Below are positions 28,295 to 37,269 of a stretch of 64,000 nt of DNA, one piece after another. The stretch comes from Acidovorax temperans. GTDB taxonomy: Bacteria; Pseudomonadota; Gammaproteobacteria; Burkholderiales; Burkholderiaceae_C. Position 1 is the first letter of the stretch. Each line of letters opens with the position of its first letter. The stretch is taken from NCBI RefSeq assembly GCF_006716905.1, contig NZ_VFPV01000002.1:834501-898500 (forward strand), given 5' to 3'. A program made the translations under genes and the position numbers. Under the pieces are notes generated by a model. The model did no database searches and was not told where the DNA came from. It was given only the letters and a program-made list of their open reading frames with translations.

Positions 28295-29074
28295 GTGGCT
28301 GGTGCAGACATGACCCCTGAGCAGTTGCGCGCCGCGCTGGCCGCCAGCCAGCGGCAGGTGGCCGACATGGCGGCTGCGCAGGAGGAGTTTTTGCGCGTGG
28401 TTTCGCACGACCTGCGTGCGCCGCTGCGCCACATCACGTCGTACGGTAAGCTGGTGCGCGAGGTGCTGGGCGACCTGCCTGCCGATGTGCTGCAAAGTCC
28501 GGCGCTGCAAGAAGCGCAAGAGTTCGTCGGCACCATGGAGCAATCGGCCCGCCGCATGGCACAGATGTTGGATGGGCTGCTGGCTTTGTCTCGCGTGGGC
28601 CGTGCGCCGCTGCAGCTGCAGCCGGTGGCATTGGCCGGTGCGATAGAAAAAGCCCGGGCCGCGCTGCCCATGGCAGAGGCCGCGCAATGGAGTGTGGCCG
28701 CCGACGTGCCCACCGTGCAGGCCGACCCGGCCCTGCTGCACGAGCTGCTGGTGCAGGTGCTGGGCAACGCCCTCAAATTCAGCCAGCACCAGCCAGCCCC
28801 CGGCATTGCGGTGCGCACCGTGCCCGCAGCGCGCGGCGCAGGCTGGGTGGCGTGGGAAGTGCAAGACAACGGCGCGGGCTTCAACCCCGAGCGCGCTGCA
28901 GGCCTGTTTGGCATCTTCCAGCGCCTGCACCGCGAAACCGAATTTGACGGCGTGGGCGCAGGCCTGGCCGTGTGCCGCGCCATTGCCGAACGCCACGGCG
29001 CCCACATCACGGCCACGGCGGCGGTGGGGCAGGGCTGCACGGTGCGGGTGGAGTGGCCTGCGGCGGCAGTTTGA
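28295..29074 (+). CDS. Soluble sensor histidine kinase without input domain
   Basis: This 259-residue kinase has only the catalytic core. A dimerisation helix carries the phospho-His in FLRVVSHDLRAPLRHI, near residue 41. The ATPase domain has the N box NALKFSQ, VQDNGAGFNPE and FGIFQRLHRETEFDG. The sequence is closest in style to phytochrome-type kinases. No transmembrane or PAS segment precedes the core. The start is GTG 28295 after AGGAGG; ATG 28310 is possible. No response regulator is adjacent. Confidence 0.82.
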   Translation: MAGADMTPEQLRAALAASQRQVADMAAAQEEFLRVVSHDLRAPLRHITSYGKLVREVLGDLPADVLQSPALQEAQEFVGTMEQSARRMAQMLDGLLALSRVGRAPLQLQPVALAGAIEKARAALPMAEAAQWSVAADVPTVQADPALLHELLVQVLGNALKFSQHQPAPGIAVRTVPAARGAGWVAWEVQDNGAGFNPERAAGLFGIFQRLHRETEFDGVGAGLAVCRAIAERHGAHITATAAVGQGCTVRVEWPAAAV

Positions 29075-29140
29075 TTTGCTATTGAAAATATAGCTGCTGG
29101 CGCTTATGGGTTAAGCGATAGCGGCACTTTTGTTTCAAAT
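29075..29140. repeat. Dispersed AT-core hairpin repeat, copy 4
   Basis: TTTGCTATTGAAAATATAGC is followed by GCGCTTATGGGTTAAGCG and a T-rich tail. It encodes the last residues and the stop of the lrp-type gene read on the minus strand. Confidence 0.75.
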
Positions 29141-29595
29141 TTTGCCCGCTTGGTGCTGAAGAACGCCTTGACGTTGCGCACGTTCGCATCGGCGGTGAAC
29201 AGCCTCTGCGACAACGCCAAGTAGCCTGGCATATCGCGCGTGTGCACCACCAGCACAAAGTCGGGCCCCGGCGACACGCGCCAGCACTGCTGCACCTCAA
29301 CATCGGCCACGGCGCGGGCTTCAAAGGCGTCCAGCGCCTCGGCGCTCTGGCGGTCCAGGCTCACTTCCACAATGCAGGCCAGCCCGTGGCCCTGCACGGC
29401 GGCCAGCCGGTCGGGCTGCAGCAGGGCCACCTGCCGCTCGATCAGGCCCACATCGTGCAGCCGCTTCACGCGCCGCAGGCAGGTGGGGGGCGATACGTGC
29501 ACCCGCTCGGCCAAGGCCTGGTTGCTTTGGGCGGCATCGTGCTGCAGCAAGTCCAGCAGTTGCAGGTCGATGGCATCGAGGGTGATTGATTGCAT
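29104..29595 (-). CDS. Lrp/AsnC family transcriptional regulator
   Basis: This 163-residue regulator has an N-terminal helix-turn-helix (NQALAERVHVSPPTCLRRVK, about residues 25-44) and a C-terminal RAM ligand-binding domain with GPDFVLVVHTRDMPGYLAL. It would bind an amino acid. It is divergent from glmS, an unusual neighbour. Regulation of glmS is possible but not shown. Its C-terminal tail ETKVPLSLNP is encoded by a dispersed repeat. Confidence 0.9.
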   Translation of the reverse strand: MQSITLDAIDLQLLDLLQHDAAQSNQALAERVHVSPPTCLRRVKRLHDVGLIERQVALLQPDRLAAVQGHGLACIVEVSLDRQSAEALDAFEARAVADVEVQQCWRVSPGPDFVLVVHTRDMPGYLALSQRLFTADANVRNVKAFFSTKRAKFETKVPLSLNP

Positions 29596-29733
29596 AAAAG
29601 AGTTGATTATGAAATATTATTTCTGAACGGATGGATGTAGAAATTAAATTTCACTTTCATTGAAAAATCAACTGCATATTTCTCCGACGCCTGCCTACCA
29701 TCCGTCGCATTGGTTTTATCGGAGGCACCATCC

Positions 29734-31662
29734 ATGTGCGGCATCGTCGGCGCGGTATCCACGCGCAACATCGTTCCCATCCTTGTGCAGGGCCTGCAAC
29801 GGCTCGAATACCGCGGCTATGACTCCTGCGGTGTGGCAGTGCACGCCGCCAGCCTTGATGCGTCGCGCAACGGCACGCCCCAGGGTGGCCTGCAGCGCGC
29901 CCGCAGCACCGCCCGCGTGGCCGAACTGCTGGAACAAGTGACCGCCGAGCACCTGGACGGCGCCACCGGCATCGCCCACACCCGCTGGGCCACGCACGGC
30001 GCACCGGCCATGCACAACGCCCACCCGCATTTCAGCCACGGCACGGGCGATGCCGCCAGCCAGCCAGGCCGTGTGGCGCTGGTGCACAACGGCATCATCG
30101 AAAACCACGAAGAACTGCGCGCCGCCCTGCAGGCCCGTGGCTACGTGTTTGTGAGCCAGACGGACACCGAAGTCATCGCCCACCTGGTGGACAGCCTCTA
30201 CCAGGGCGATTTGTTTGAGGCGGTGCAGGCCGCTGTGGCACAGCTGCACGGCGCTTACGCCATCGCCGTCATCCACAAGGACGAACCCCACCGCGTGGTG
30301 GGCGCACGCGCAGGCTCGCCGCTCATCCTGGGCGTAGGCAAAGACGGCTCGGAACACTTCCTGGCCAGCGACGCCATGGCCCTGGCGGGCGTGACCGATC
30401 AGATCGTTTACCTGGAAGAGGGTGACCTGGTGGATCTGCAACTGGGCCGCTACTGGATCGTGGCCCAGGGTGCGGCCACGCGCCAGGCGCTGACGCCCGC
30501 CGAACGCCCCGTGCGCACTGTGCTGGCCCACAGCGGCGCGGCCGAGCTGGGGCCGTATCGCCACTACATGCAAAAGGAAATCTTCGAGCAGCCGCGCGCC
30601 ATTGCCGACACGCTCGAAGGCGTGGAAGGCATCGTGCCCGAACTGTTTGACGGCGCAGGCCTGCACGGCGAGCCCGGTGCCGCCGCGTGGCGCGTATTCA
30701 AGGAAATCGACAACGTCCTCATCCTGGCCTGCGGCACCAGCTACTACAGCGGCTGCACCGCCAAGTACTGGCTGGAAGACATCGCGGGCATTCCCACCCA
30801 GGTGGAAGTGGCCAGCGAATACCGTTACCGCACCAGCGTGCCCAACCCGCGCACCCTGGTCGTCACCATCAGCCAAAGCGGCGAAACCGCCGACACCCTG
30901 GCCGCGCTGCGCCACGCGCAGTCGCTGGGCATGCAGCACACGCTCACCATCTGCAACGTGGCCACCAGCGCCATGGTGCGTGAGTGCAAGCTCGCCTACA
31001 TCACCCGCGCCGGGGTCGAGATTGGCGTGGCCAGCACCAAGGCCTTCACCACGCAGCTCGCGGGCTTGTTCCTGCTGACCTTGGCGCTGGCCCAAAGCAA
31101 GGGGCGCCTGACCGAAGCCCAAGAGGCCGAGCACCTCAAAGCCATGCGCCACCTGCCCATAGCCCTGCAGGCCGTGCTGGCGCTGGAGCCGCAGCTCATC
31201 AGCTGGGCCGAAGACTTTGCGCGCATGGAAAACGCACTCTTCCTGGGCCGGGGCCTGCACTACCCCATTGCGCTCGAAGGCGCGCTCAAGCTCAAGGAAA
31301 TCAGCTACATCCACGCCGAGGCCTACCCCGCAGGCGAACTCAAACACGGCCCCCTCGCGCTGGTCACCAGCAGCATGCCCGTGGTCACCGTGGCGCCCAA
31401 CGACGCCCTGCTGGAAAAGCTCAAGAGCAACATGCAGGAAGTGCGCGCCCGCGCCGGTGTGCTTTATGTGCTGGCCGACGCCGACACCCACATCGAAAGC
31501 GCCGAAGGCCTGCACGTGATCCGCATGCCCGAACACTACGGCGCCCTCAGCCCGTTGCTGCACGTGGTGCCGCTGCAGCTGCTGGCCTACCACACGGCCT
31601 GCGCGCGAGGGACGGATGTGGACAAGCCTCGTAACCTGGCCAAGAGCGTCACGGTGGAGTGA
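29734..31662 (+). CDS. glmS: Glutamine-fructose-6-phosphate aminotransferase (isomerizing)
   Basis: GlmS makes glucosamine-6-phosphate from fructose-6-phosphate and glutamine, the first committed step to UDP-GlcNAc. The 642 residues exceed the E. coli 609. The catalytic Cys follows the start Met (MCGIVGAV). Two SIS domains have [10 protein letters not shown] and [20 protein letters not shown], and the enzyme ends in AKSVTVE. ATG 29734 is required to place Cys at residue 2. No glmS ribozyme is visible in the short leader. Confidence 0.97.
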   Translation: MCGIVGAVSTRNIVPILVQGLQRLEYRGYDSCGVAVHAASLDASRNGTPQGGLQRARSTARVAELLEQVTAEHLDGATGIAHTRWATHGAPAMHNAHPHFSHGTGDAASQPGRVALVHNGIIENHEELRAALQARGYVFVSQTDTEVIAHLVDSLYQGDLFEAVQAAVAQLHGAYAIAVIHKDEPHRVVGARAGSPLILGVGKDGSEHFLASDAMALAGVTDQIVYLEEGDLVDLQLGRYWIVAQGAATRQALTPAERPVRTVLAHSGAAELGPYRHYMQKEIFEQPRAIADTLEGVEGIVPELFDGAGLHGEPGAAAWRVFKEIDNVLILACGTSYYSGCTAKYWLEDIAGIPTQVEVASEYRYRTSVPNPRTLVVTISQSGETADTLAALRHAQSLGMQHTLTICNVATSAMVRECKLAYITRAGVEIGVASTKAFTTQLAGLFLLTLALAQSKGRLTEAQEAEHLKAMRHLPIALQAVLALEPQLISWAEDFARMENALFLGRGLHYPIALEGALKLKEISYIHAEAYPAGELKHGPLALVTSSMPVVTVAPNDALLEKLKSNMQEVRARAGVLYVLADADTHIESAEGLHVIRMPEHYGALSPLLHVVPLQLLAYHTACARGTDVDKPRNLAKSVTVE

Positions 31663-31727
31663 TCTCTGTGGAGCAAAGCCCCGGTGTTCAGCAGCCCACG
31701 TGCTGGTGTCCACCGTGAGCGATGCAC

Positions 31728-32387
31728 TCAGGCCTTGAGCAAGCCGCTCTTCTCGATAAATCTCACGACCTCGTCCAGGCCAGACTGTGTCTTGAGGTTG
31801 GTCATCACGAAGGGCTTGAGGCCTTGCGCTGTCTTGCGCATGCGCTCGGTGTCGGCGCGCATCACCTCCAGGTTGGCGCCCACGTGGGGGGCCAGGTCGG
31901 TTTTGTTGATGACGAACAGGTCGCTTTTGGTGATGCCGGGGCCGCCCTTGCGGGGGATTTTTTCGCCAGCAGCCACGTCGATGACGTAGATGGTGAGGTC
32001 GCTCAGCTCGGGGCTGAAGGTGGCTGCCAGGTTGTCGCCGCCGCTTTCCACAAACACGATGTCGGCGTTGGGGAACTCGCCCAGCATGCGGTCGATGGCC
32101 TCCAAATTGATGGAGCAATCCTCGCGGATGGCCGTGTGGGGGCAGCCGCCGGTTTCCACGCCCAGGATGCGCTCAGGCGGAAGCGCGCCGCTGACGGTGA
32201 GCAGGCGCTGGTCTTCCTTGGTGTAGATGTCGTTGGTGATGGCGATGAGGTCGTAGTCATCGCGCATGGCTTTGCACAGCATTTCCAGCAGCGTGGTTTT
32301 GCCGGACCCTACGGGGCCGCCGATGCCCACGCGCAGGGGGGGCAGGTTTTTGGTGCGGTTCGGGATGTGGTGCAGTGCGGTGGTCAT
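31728..32387 (-). CDS. ureG: Urease accessory GTPase UreG
   Basis: UreG hydrolyses GTP to drive nickel delivery into apo-urease with UreD, UreF and UreE. The 219 residues include P-loop [13 protein letters not shown], the CPH nickel motif in [28 protein letters not shown] and the guanine motif INKTDL. The start ATG 32387 gives the normal UreG N terminus. It is the last gene of the urease operon. Confidence 0.97.
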   Translation of the reverse strand: MTTALHHIPNRTKNLPPLRVGIGGPVGSGKTTLLEMLCKAMRDDYDLIAITNDIYTKEDQRLLTVSGALPPERILGVETGGCPHTAIREDCSINLEAIDRMLGEFPNADIVFVESGGDNLAATFSPELSDLTIYVIDVAAGEKIPRKGGPGITKSDLFVINKTDLAPHVGANLEVMRADTERMRKTAQGLKPFVMTNLKTQSGLDEVVRFIEKSGLLKA

Positions 32388-32405
32388 GGTGTGGGTGATG
32401 GCGTC

Positions 32406-32456
32406 ATTTGCTATTAAATAGATAGCTGCTTGCGCTGATCCTGCTTGCGCTAGGAG
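32406..32456. repeat. Dispersed AT-core hairpin repeat, copy 5
   Basis: TTTGCTATTAAATAGATAGC followed by TGCTTGCGCTGATC and GCTAGGAGC. It fills the ureF-ureG gap and includes the ureF stop codon. Confidence 0.7.
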
Positions 32457-33160
32457 CGAAAAAGTCTTGAATATTGCACTTCGTGCTGGGCGCTCAGAAT
32501 GGCCAGCATGGGCGAAAACGCCTGGCGCTCGCTGTCCATCAGGCTGGCGGCGTGGTCTGCGGCCAGCGGAATGGCCGCAGCCAGCCGGGCCAGGATGCGC
32601 TGGCCTGCGCTTTGGCCCAGTTGCATGGATTTGAGTGCGGCCTGCACCATGTTCTCGGCCCAGCCAAAGGCGTAGGCCAGCAGCACTTCGCGTACCGGGG
32701 CCTGGGTGATGGATGCGGCCAGGGCGAAGGCCACGGGGTAGGTGGGGGGCAGGGCGGCCAGGTGCCGCACGGCGGGCATCAGGGCCTCGTCGCCTTGGTA
32801 CTGGTTGCGCAGCCAGTCGGCCATGGACCGGCCCATTTGCTCGGTCTGCAGGCGCAGCTCGCTGGTTTCGCGGGTGTGGAGCACCCAGTCGTTGAGTTCT
32901 TTCACATGCCCCATGTCGCCGCGCCGCCAAGCGCCCACGGCCTTGGCGATGAGGGCCATGTCGCCGCGCGCCTGGGTGATGTGGAGCTGATCCAGCAGCC
33001 AGTCGCCCACGGCGGCTTCGCTGGCGAGGCCCGCGTTTTCAATGGCGCTTTCCAGCCCTTCGGAGTAAGAGAACCCACCCACGGGCAGCGCGGGCGAGGC
33101 CAGCCACATCAGCTGCAAGAAGCTGGCGGCAGGCAGAGGCGTGGGGCGGTCCAGGCGCAT
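32450..33160 (-). CDS. ureF: Urease accessory protein UreF
   Basis: UreF is an all-helical protein that bridges UreD and UreG in the activation complex. The 236 residues have the family segment [19 protein letters not shown] near residue 23 and the [18 protein letters not shown] segment. It starts 11 bases after ureE. Its terminal residues and stop codon lie in a dispersed repeat. Confidence 0.95.
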   Translation of the reverse strand: MRLDRPTPLPAASFLQLMWLASPALPVGGFSYSEGLESAIENAGLASEAAVGDWLLDQLHITQARGDMALIAKAVGAWRRGDMGHVKELNDWVLHTRETSELRLQTEQMGRSMADWLRNQYQGDEALMPAVRHLAALPPTYPVAFALAASITQAPVREVLLAYAFGWAENMVQAALKSMQLGQSAGQRILARLAAAIPLAADHAASLMDSERQAFSPMLAILSAQHEVQYSRLFRS

Positions 33161-33171
33161 GGAGCGGGGGG

Positions 33172-33861
33172 TCAGTGGTCGTGGTTGCAGTCGGGGCCGT
33201 GCACATGCCCCTGGGCCACTACGGGGATGGACACGGTGCGCCCACGGGCCGGGGCTGTGGCGGGCGCAGCTGCATGGCTGTGTTCGTGGGTATGTCCATG
33301 ATCGTGGGTATGGTCATGGTCATGGTCATGTGAGTGGCCCTGGCCGTGACCGTGGTGATGATCGTCGCCATGTCCATGCCCCCCATGGCTGTGTCCACCA
33401 CCATGCCCTGCTGCATAAGCACCGCCTTCGGGCTCAAACGCCATGTTCTGCTCCGTCACGATCAGGTGCATCGCGCGCAGCATGTCGGCCAGCACATGGT
33501 CGGGTTCGATTTTGAGGTGGTCGGGCTGCAGCTCGATGGGCACATGGCGGTTGCCCAGGTGGTAGGCGGCGCGGGTCAGGTCGAACGGCGTACCGTGGTG
33601 TTGGCAGTGGGTAATGACCAGCACCGGCTGGGGCGCTGCAATCACGCGGACCATGGAGCCGTCTTCGGCCACCAGCACATCGCCGCCGCGCACCAGCGTG
33701 CCGCGTGGCAGGAAGATGCCGAGTTCGCGCCCGGCCGAGTCGGTGGCGGCAAAGCGGCTTTTCTGGCGCACGTCCCAGTCGAGTTCGACGGTGGTGGCGC
33801 GCTTGAGCAGGACGGGCGCAAGACCTTGGCCCTGGGGGAGAAGTTTGGAGACTTGGAGCAT
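33172..33861 (-). CDS. ureE: Urease accessory nickel chaperone UreE, His-rich tail
   Basis: UreE is a dimeric nickel-binding metallochaperone. The 229 residues comprise an N-terminal peptide-binding domain ([20 protein letters not shown]), a metal-binding ferredoxin-like domain ([20 protein letters not shown]) and an unusually long tail of about 85 residues. The tail is rich in His-Gly and His-Asp pairs, for example [19 protein letters not shown] and [15 protein letters not shown], and should store several nickel ions. The start ATG is 33861. Confidence 0.95.
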   Translation of the reverse strand: MLQVSKLLPQGQGLAPVLLKRATTVELDWDVRQKSRFAATDSAGRELGIFLPRGTLVRGGDVLVAEDGSMVRVIAAPQPVLVITHCQHHGTPFDLTRAAYHLGNRHVPIELQPDHLKIEPDHVLADMLRAMHLIVTEQNMAFEPEGGAYAAGHGGGHSHGGHGHGDDHHHGHGQGHSHDHDHDHTHDHGHTHEHSHAAAPATAPARGRTVSIPVVAQGHVHGPDCNHDH

Positions 33862-33940
33862 GGGTTTCCGTCGCAACAGGCAATCAACAAAACGCGCATT
33901 GTGGCCCCGGCATGTGCGGTGCGTGGGCGGCCTGCGTTGC

Positions 33941-35659
33941 TCAGAACAAAAAGTACCGCTGCGCCATGGGCAGCACCGTGGCGGGCTCGCAGGTGAGCAG
34001 CTGGCCGTCGGCGCGCACGGTGTAGGTCTGCGCGTCCACCTCCATCTTGGGGGCGTAGCTGTTGTGCACCATGTGCTGCTTGCGCACGCCACGGATATTG
34101 CGCACCGCGCTGAGCGTCTTGCGCAGGCCAAAGCGCTCGCCAATGCCTGCGGTCAGCCCCGCTTGCGACACAAAGGTGAGCGAGGTCTTGGCAATGGCCC
34201 CGCCAAACGCGCCGAACATGGGGCGGTAGTGCACGGGCTGGGGCGTGGGGATGGAAGCATTCGGGTCGCCCATCGCGGCCATGGCGATCAGCCCGCCTTT
34301 GAGGATGAGCGCAGGTTTGACGCCAAAGAAAGCGGGCTTCCAGATCACGATGTCGGCCCATTTGCCGACTTCGAGCGAGCCCACCTCGTGGGCAATGCCG
34401 TGCGCAATGGCGGGGTTGATGGTGTACTTGGCCACGTAGCGCTTGATGCGCGTGTTGTCGTTCCGGGCGTTGTCGCCTTGCAGGCTGCCGCGCTGCACCT
34501 TCATCTTGTGCGCGGTTTGCCAGGTGCGCAGGATGACTTCGCCCACCCGGCCCATGGCCTGGCTGTCGCTGCTCATCATGCTGATGGCACCCAGGTCGTG
34601 CAGGATGTCTTCGGCGGCGATGGTCTCTTTGCGGATACGGCTTTCGGCAAAGGCCAGGTCCTCCGCAATGCTGGCATCGAGGTGGTGGCAGACCATGAGC
34701 ATGTCCACATGCTCGTCCAGCGTGTTGTGCGTGTAGGGCATGGTGGGGTTGGTGGACGATGGCAAGAAGTTGTCTTCGCCCACCACGCGCAGGATGTCTG
34801 GCGCGTGCCCGCCGCCCGCGCCTTCGGTGTGGAAGGCGCAGATGCCGCGCCCGGCCACGGCGGCGATGGTGTTCTCCACAAAGCCTGATTCGTTGAGCGT
34901 GTCGCTGTGGATGGCGACCTGCGTGTCGGTTTCGTCCGCCACATCCAGGCAGTTGCTGATGGCCGAGGGCGTGGTGCCCCAGTCTTCGTGCAGCTTGAGG
35001 CCAATGGCACCTGCGTTGATCTGCTCGTGCAGCGCATCGGGCAGGCTGGCGTTGCCCTTGCCGAGGAAGCCCAGGTTCATGGGGAAGGCATCGGCCGCCT
35101 GCAGCATGCGCTCCATGTTGAAGGGGCCGGACGTGCAGGTGGTGGCCAGCGTGCCGGTGGCGGGGCCGGTGCCGCCGCCCAGCATGGTGGTCACGCCGCT
35201 GGCCAAGGCCTCTTCAATCTGCTGCGGGCAGATGAAGTGGATGTGGCTGTCGATGCCGCCCGCGGTGACGATGTTGCCCTCGCAGCTGATGACCTCGGTG
35301 CCGGGGCCGATGATGATGTCCACGCCCGGCTGTGTGTCGGGGTTGCCTGCCTTGCCAATGGCCGCGATGCGGCCCGCTTTGAGGCCGATGTCGGCCTTGA
35401 AGATGCCGGTGTGATCGACAACAAGCGCATTGGTCAGCACGGTATCCACAGCGCCCTGGGCATTGCTGCGCTGACTTTGCGCCATGCCGTCGCGGATGGT
35501 CTTGCCGCCGCCAAATTTCACCTCTTCGCCGTAGCTGCCTGCGCGCAGGGTGTAGTCGGCTTCGACTTCGAGGATCAGCTCGGTGTCGGCCAGGCGCAGC
35601 CGGTCGCCCACGGTGGGGCCGAACATTTCGGCATAGGCGCGTCGTCCAATGGTTGCCAT
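33941..35659 (-). CDS. ureC: Urease subunit alpha
   Basis: UreC carries the di-nickel site that hydrolyses urea to ammonia and carbamate. The 572 residues match the family. [14 protein letters not shown] supplies two metal His residues, and [17 protein letters not shown] contains the lysine that is carbamylated to bridge the nickels. The flap is [20 protein letters not shown] with the catalytic His. The end YFLF is typical. It lies between ureB and ureE. Confidence 0.99.
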   Translation of the reverse strand: MATIGRRAYAEMFGPTVGDRLRLADTELILEVEADYTLRAGSYGEEVKFGGGKTIRDGMAQSQRSNAQGAVDTVLTNALVVDHTGIFKADIGLKAGRIAAIGKAGNPDTQPGVDIIIGPGTEVISCEGNIVTAGGIDSHIHFICPQQIEEALASGVTTMLGGGTGPATGTLATTCTSGPFNMERMLQAADAFPMNLGFLGKGNASLPDALHEQINAGAIGLKLHEDWGTTPSAISNCLDVADETDTQVAIHSDTLNESGFVENTIAAVAGRGICAFHTEGAGGGHAPDILRVVGEDNFLPSSTNPTMPYTHNTLDEHVDMLMVCHHLDASIAEDLAFAESRIRKETIAAEDILHDLGAISMMSSDSQAMGRVGEVILRTWQTAHKMKVQRGSLQGDNARNDNTRIKRYVAKYTINPAIAHGIAHEVGSLEVGKWADIVIWKPAFFGVKPALILKGGLIAMAAMGDPNASIPTPQPVHYRPMFGAFGGAIAKTSLTFVSQAGLTAGIGERFGLRKTLSAVRNIRGVRKQHMVHNSYAPKMEVDAQTYTVRADGQLLTCEPATVLPMAQRYFLF

Positions 35660-35684
35660 GGGGGTGCTCCGCTAGAACGGTTTA

Positions 35685-35744
35685 CTATGGTTTTGATAGC
35701 TGCTCGCGCTTATCCAATAAGCGCTAGAGGTCGATTTGTTTCAA
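35685..35744. repeat. Dispersed AT-core hairpin repeat, copy 6
   Basis: GGTTTTGATAGCTGC followed by TCGCGCTTATCCAATAAGCG and CTAGAGG, with a T-rich tail. The GCGCTTATCCAATAAGCGC arm is a perfect hairpin. It fills the ureB-ureC gap. Confidence 0.75.
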
Positions 35745-35747
35745 TGT

Positions 35748-36053
35748 TCAAAGCGCGCCCTGCGTCAGGCCCTGAAAGCCATACACCTTGCGCTCGCCTG
35801 CGTAGTCCACCAGCTCCACGGTGCGCTCCTGCCCGGGCTCAAAGCGCACGGCGGTGCCCGAGGCAATGTTCAGCCGCATGCCGCGTGCAGCGGCGCGGTC
35901 AAAGCCCAGGGCGTTGTTCGTTTCGGCAAAGTGGTAGTGCGAGCCGACCTGGATGGGCCGGTCGCCGGTGTTGCGCACCACCAGCGTGACGGTGCGGCGG
36001 CCCGCGTTGAGCACGTGCTCGCCGGGTTCGGTGATGAGTTCGCCGGGGATCAT
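35748..36053 (-). CDS. ureB: Urease subunit beta
   Basis: This 101-residue structural subunit of the urease (UreABC)3 core has the family start [19 protein letters not shown] and the [17 protein letters not shown] segment. The start ATG 36053 gives the standard length. It is separated from ureA by ureJ and from ureC by a dispersed repeat. Confidence 0.98.
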   Translation of the reverse strand: MIPGELITEPGEHVLNAGRRTVTLVVRNTGDRPIQVGSHYHFAETNNALGFDRAAARGMRLNIASGTAVRFEPGQERTVELVDYAGERKVYGFQGLTQGAL

Positions 36054-36075
36054 GAAGGCTCCTTGCAGGGAGGGC

Positions 36076-36690
36076 TCAGGCCATTTGCGCCAGCAGCACG
36101 CCACCAAACGCTGCAACACCTGCGCCAGCAGCGCGGGCCAGCCACACATGGCGGTGGCGCAGCGCCCAGCCCGCAGCCAGGCCTGCGCTGTGCAGCAGCA
36201 CGGTAGCCGTGAGCATGCCCGCCAATGTTTGCCAGGCGCTGGCGCTGCCTGCCAGCTCAAAGCCATGGGCCACGCCGTGGAAGACGGCAAACACGCCCAC
36301 ACCCAGCGCCGCCACCAGCCCGGGCACGCGCAGGCGCGACACGACCAGCAAGCCGGTGATCAGCAGCGACGCGGCAATCATCGGCTCCACCGCTGGCAGC
36401 ACCACGCCCTGCAGGCCCAGCACTGCGCCCACCAGCAGCATGGCCGCAAAGCCCACGGGGCCCCATAGCAGGTCGCGCCCGGCGCTGCGGGCGGCCAGTG
36501 CGCTCCACAGGCCCACGGCCACCATGGCAGCCAGGTGGTCCAGACCGAACAGGGGATGGGCCAAGCCGCTCAGAAAGCTGTTGTGGATGTGCGATTCAGC
36601 GCCTGTATGGGCGCTGGCGCCCGTGCTGATTGCGCTGGCAGCTATTAAAAAAAGAGCGGCTGTGTGGCGGTGTGAGAAGGCGATGCGCAT
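36076..36690 (-). CDS. ureJ: HupE/UreJ family nickel transporter-like membrane protein
   Basis: This is a 204-residue integral membrane protein with a signal-like first segment ([17 protein letters not shown]) and about six further helices. The HupE/UreJ signature [20 protein letters not shown] follows near residue 45, and [13 protein letters not shown] gives more His residues. The family is thought to carry nickel into the cytoplasm. Lying between ureA and ureB fits a role in supplying nickel to urease. The start is ATG 36690. Confidence 0.88.
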   Translation of the reverse strand: MRIAFSHRHTAALFLIAASAISTGASAHTGAESHIHNSFLSGLAHPLFGLDHLAAMVAVGLWSALAARSAGRDLLWGPVGFAAMLLVGAVLGLQGVVLPAVEPMIAASLLITGLLVVSRLRVPGLVAALGVGVFAVFHGVAHGFELAGSASAWQTLAGMLTATVLLHSAGLAAGWALRHRHVWLARAAGAGVAAFGGVLLAQMA

Positions 36691-36736
36691 GGGGGCTCCA
36701 CAGAGAGAAGAGGGGGGATAGAAAGTAGAAGGGGGT

Positions 36737-37039
36737 TCAGACGATCGGCTGGTGTACGGTGACCAGCTTGGTGCCATCGGGAAAGGTGGCCTCGACCTGG
36801 ATGTCCGGAATCATCTCGGGGATGCCGTCCATCACATCGTCACGCGTGAGCACGGTGCGGCCTTCGCTCATGAGCTGCGCCACGGTCTTGCCGTCGCGTG
36901 CGCCTTCCATCACGGCGGCGCTGATCAGGGCCACCGCCTCGGGGTAGTTGAGCTTCAGCCCCCGGGCCTTGCGGCGCTCGGCCAGCAGGGCGGCGGTGAA
37001 GATCAGCAGCTTGTCTTTTTCGCGGGGAGTCAGTTCCAT
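36737..37039 (-). CDS. ureA: Urease subunit gamma
   Basis: This 100-residue structural urease subunit begins [19 protein letters not shown] and contains [23 protein letters not shown] 37039 gives the standard 100 residues; an in-frame ATG at 37057 would add six. It is the first gene of the urease operon, downstream of a predicted sigma-54 promoter and an NtrC-type site. Confidence 0.98.
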   Translation of the reverse strand: MELTPREKDKLLIFTAALLAERRKARGLKLNYPEAVALISAAVMEGARDGKTVAQLMSEGRTVLTRDDVMDGIPEMIPDIQVEATFPDGTKLVTVHQPIV

Positions 37040-37116
37040 ATCGCTTCGCTTCCACATCAGACCGCGCGGCTGTCAAGGCAGGCCGAACGCGGGGGCGGTT
37101 CCATGGCGCTCGTTCA

Positions 37117-37132
37117 TGCAATTGCCGTGCCG
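37117..37132 (-). promoter_or_regulatory. Predicted sigma-54 promoter of the urease operon
   Basis: Read on the minus strand the sequence is CGGCACGGCAATTGCA, against the consensus TGGCACG-N4-TTGCA. Only the first base differs, and the GG/GC pair spacing is correct. It lies about 78 bases before ureA. Sigma-54 promoters need an enhancer-binding activator, and an NtrC-type site lies upstream. Confidence 0.75.
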
Positions 37133-37208
37133 CCTTCTTGTGGCCGCCAGGGCGCCCGCGGGATGGCGAGGCCGCGGGCACGCCCGTGCTTGGTGCGCAC
37201 GCCAGCGC

Positions 37209-37223
37209 GCACCACAGTGGTGC
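37209..37223. promoter_or_regulatory. NtrC-type enhancer site upstream of ureA
   Basis: GCACCACAGTGGTGC is a perfect inverted repeat (GCACCA, 3 bases, TGGTGC). It closely resembles the classical NtrC site of enteric glnA. A weaker half, GCGCACCATG, follows at 37225-37234. The site is about 80 bases upstream of the predicted sigma-54 promoter, a usual enhancer distance. Nitrogen-limitation control of urease is inferred. Confidence 0.65.
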
Positions 37224-37269
37224 TGCGCACCATGTTGGAGTGCAAGACGAGGTGGGTTAATGCCGGGGC

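Noticed and set aside
26614..29040. Very long open frame of about 800 codons opposite glmU and the histidine kinase
   Set aside because: It is antisense to well-supported genes, has Ala/Gly/His-rich low-complexity content typical of high-GC shadow frames and shows no domain.
29600..29733. glmS ribozyme or small-RNA control region
   Set aside because: The spacer is short and AT-rich with no recognisable ribozyme core.
29716..32118. Long minus-strand open frame across glmS and ureG
   Set aside because: It is antisense to glmS and runs out of frame through ureG. Residues are compositionally biased with no family motif.
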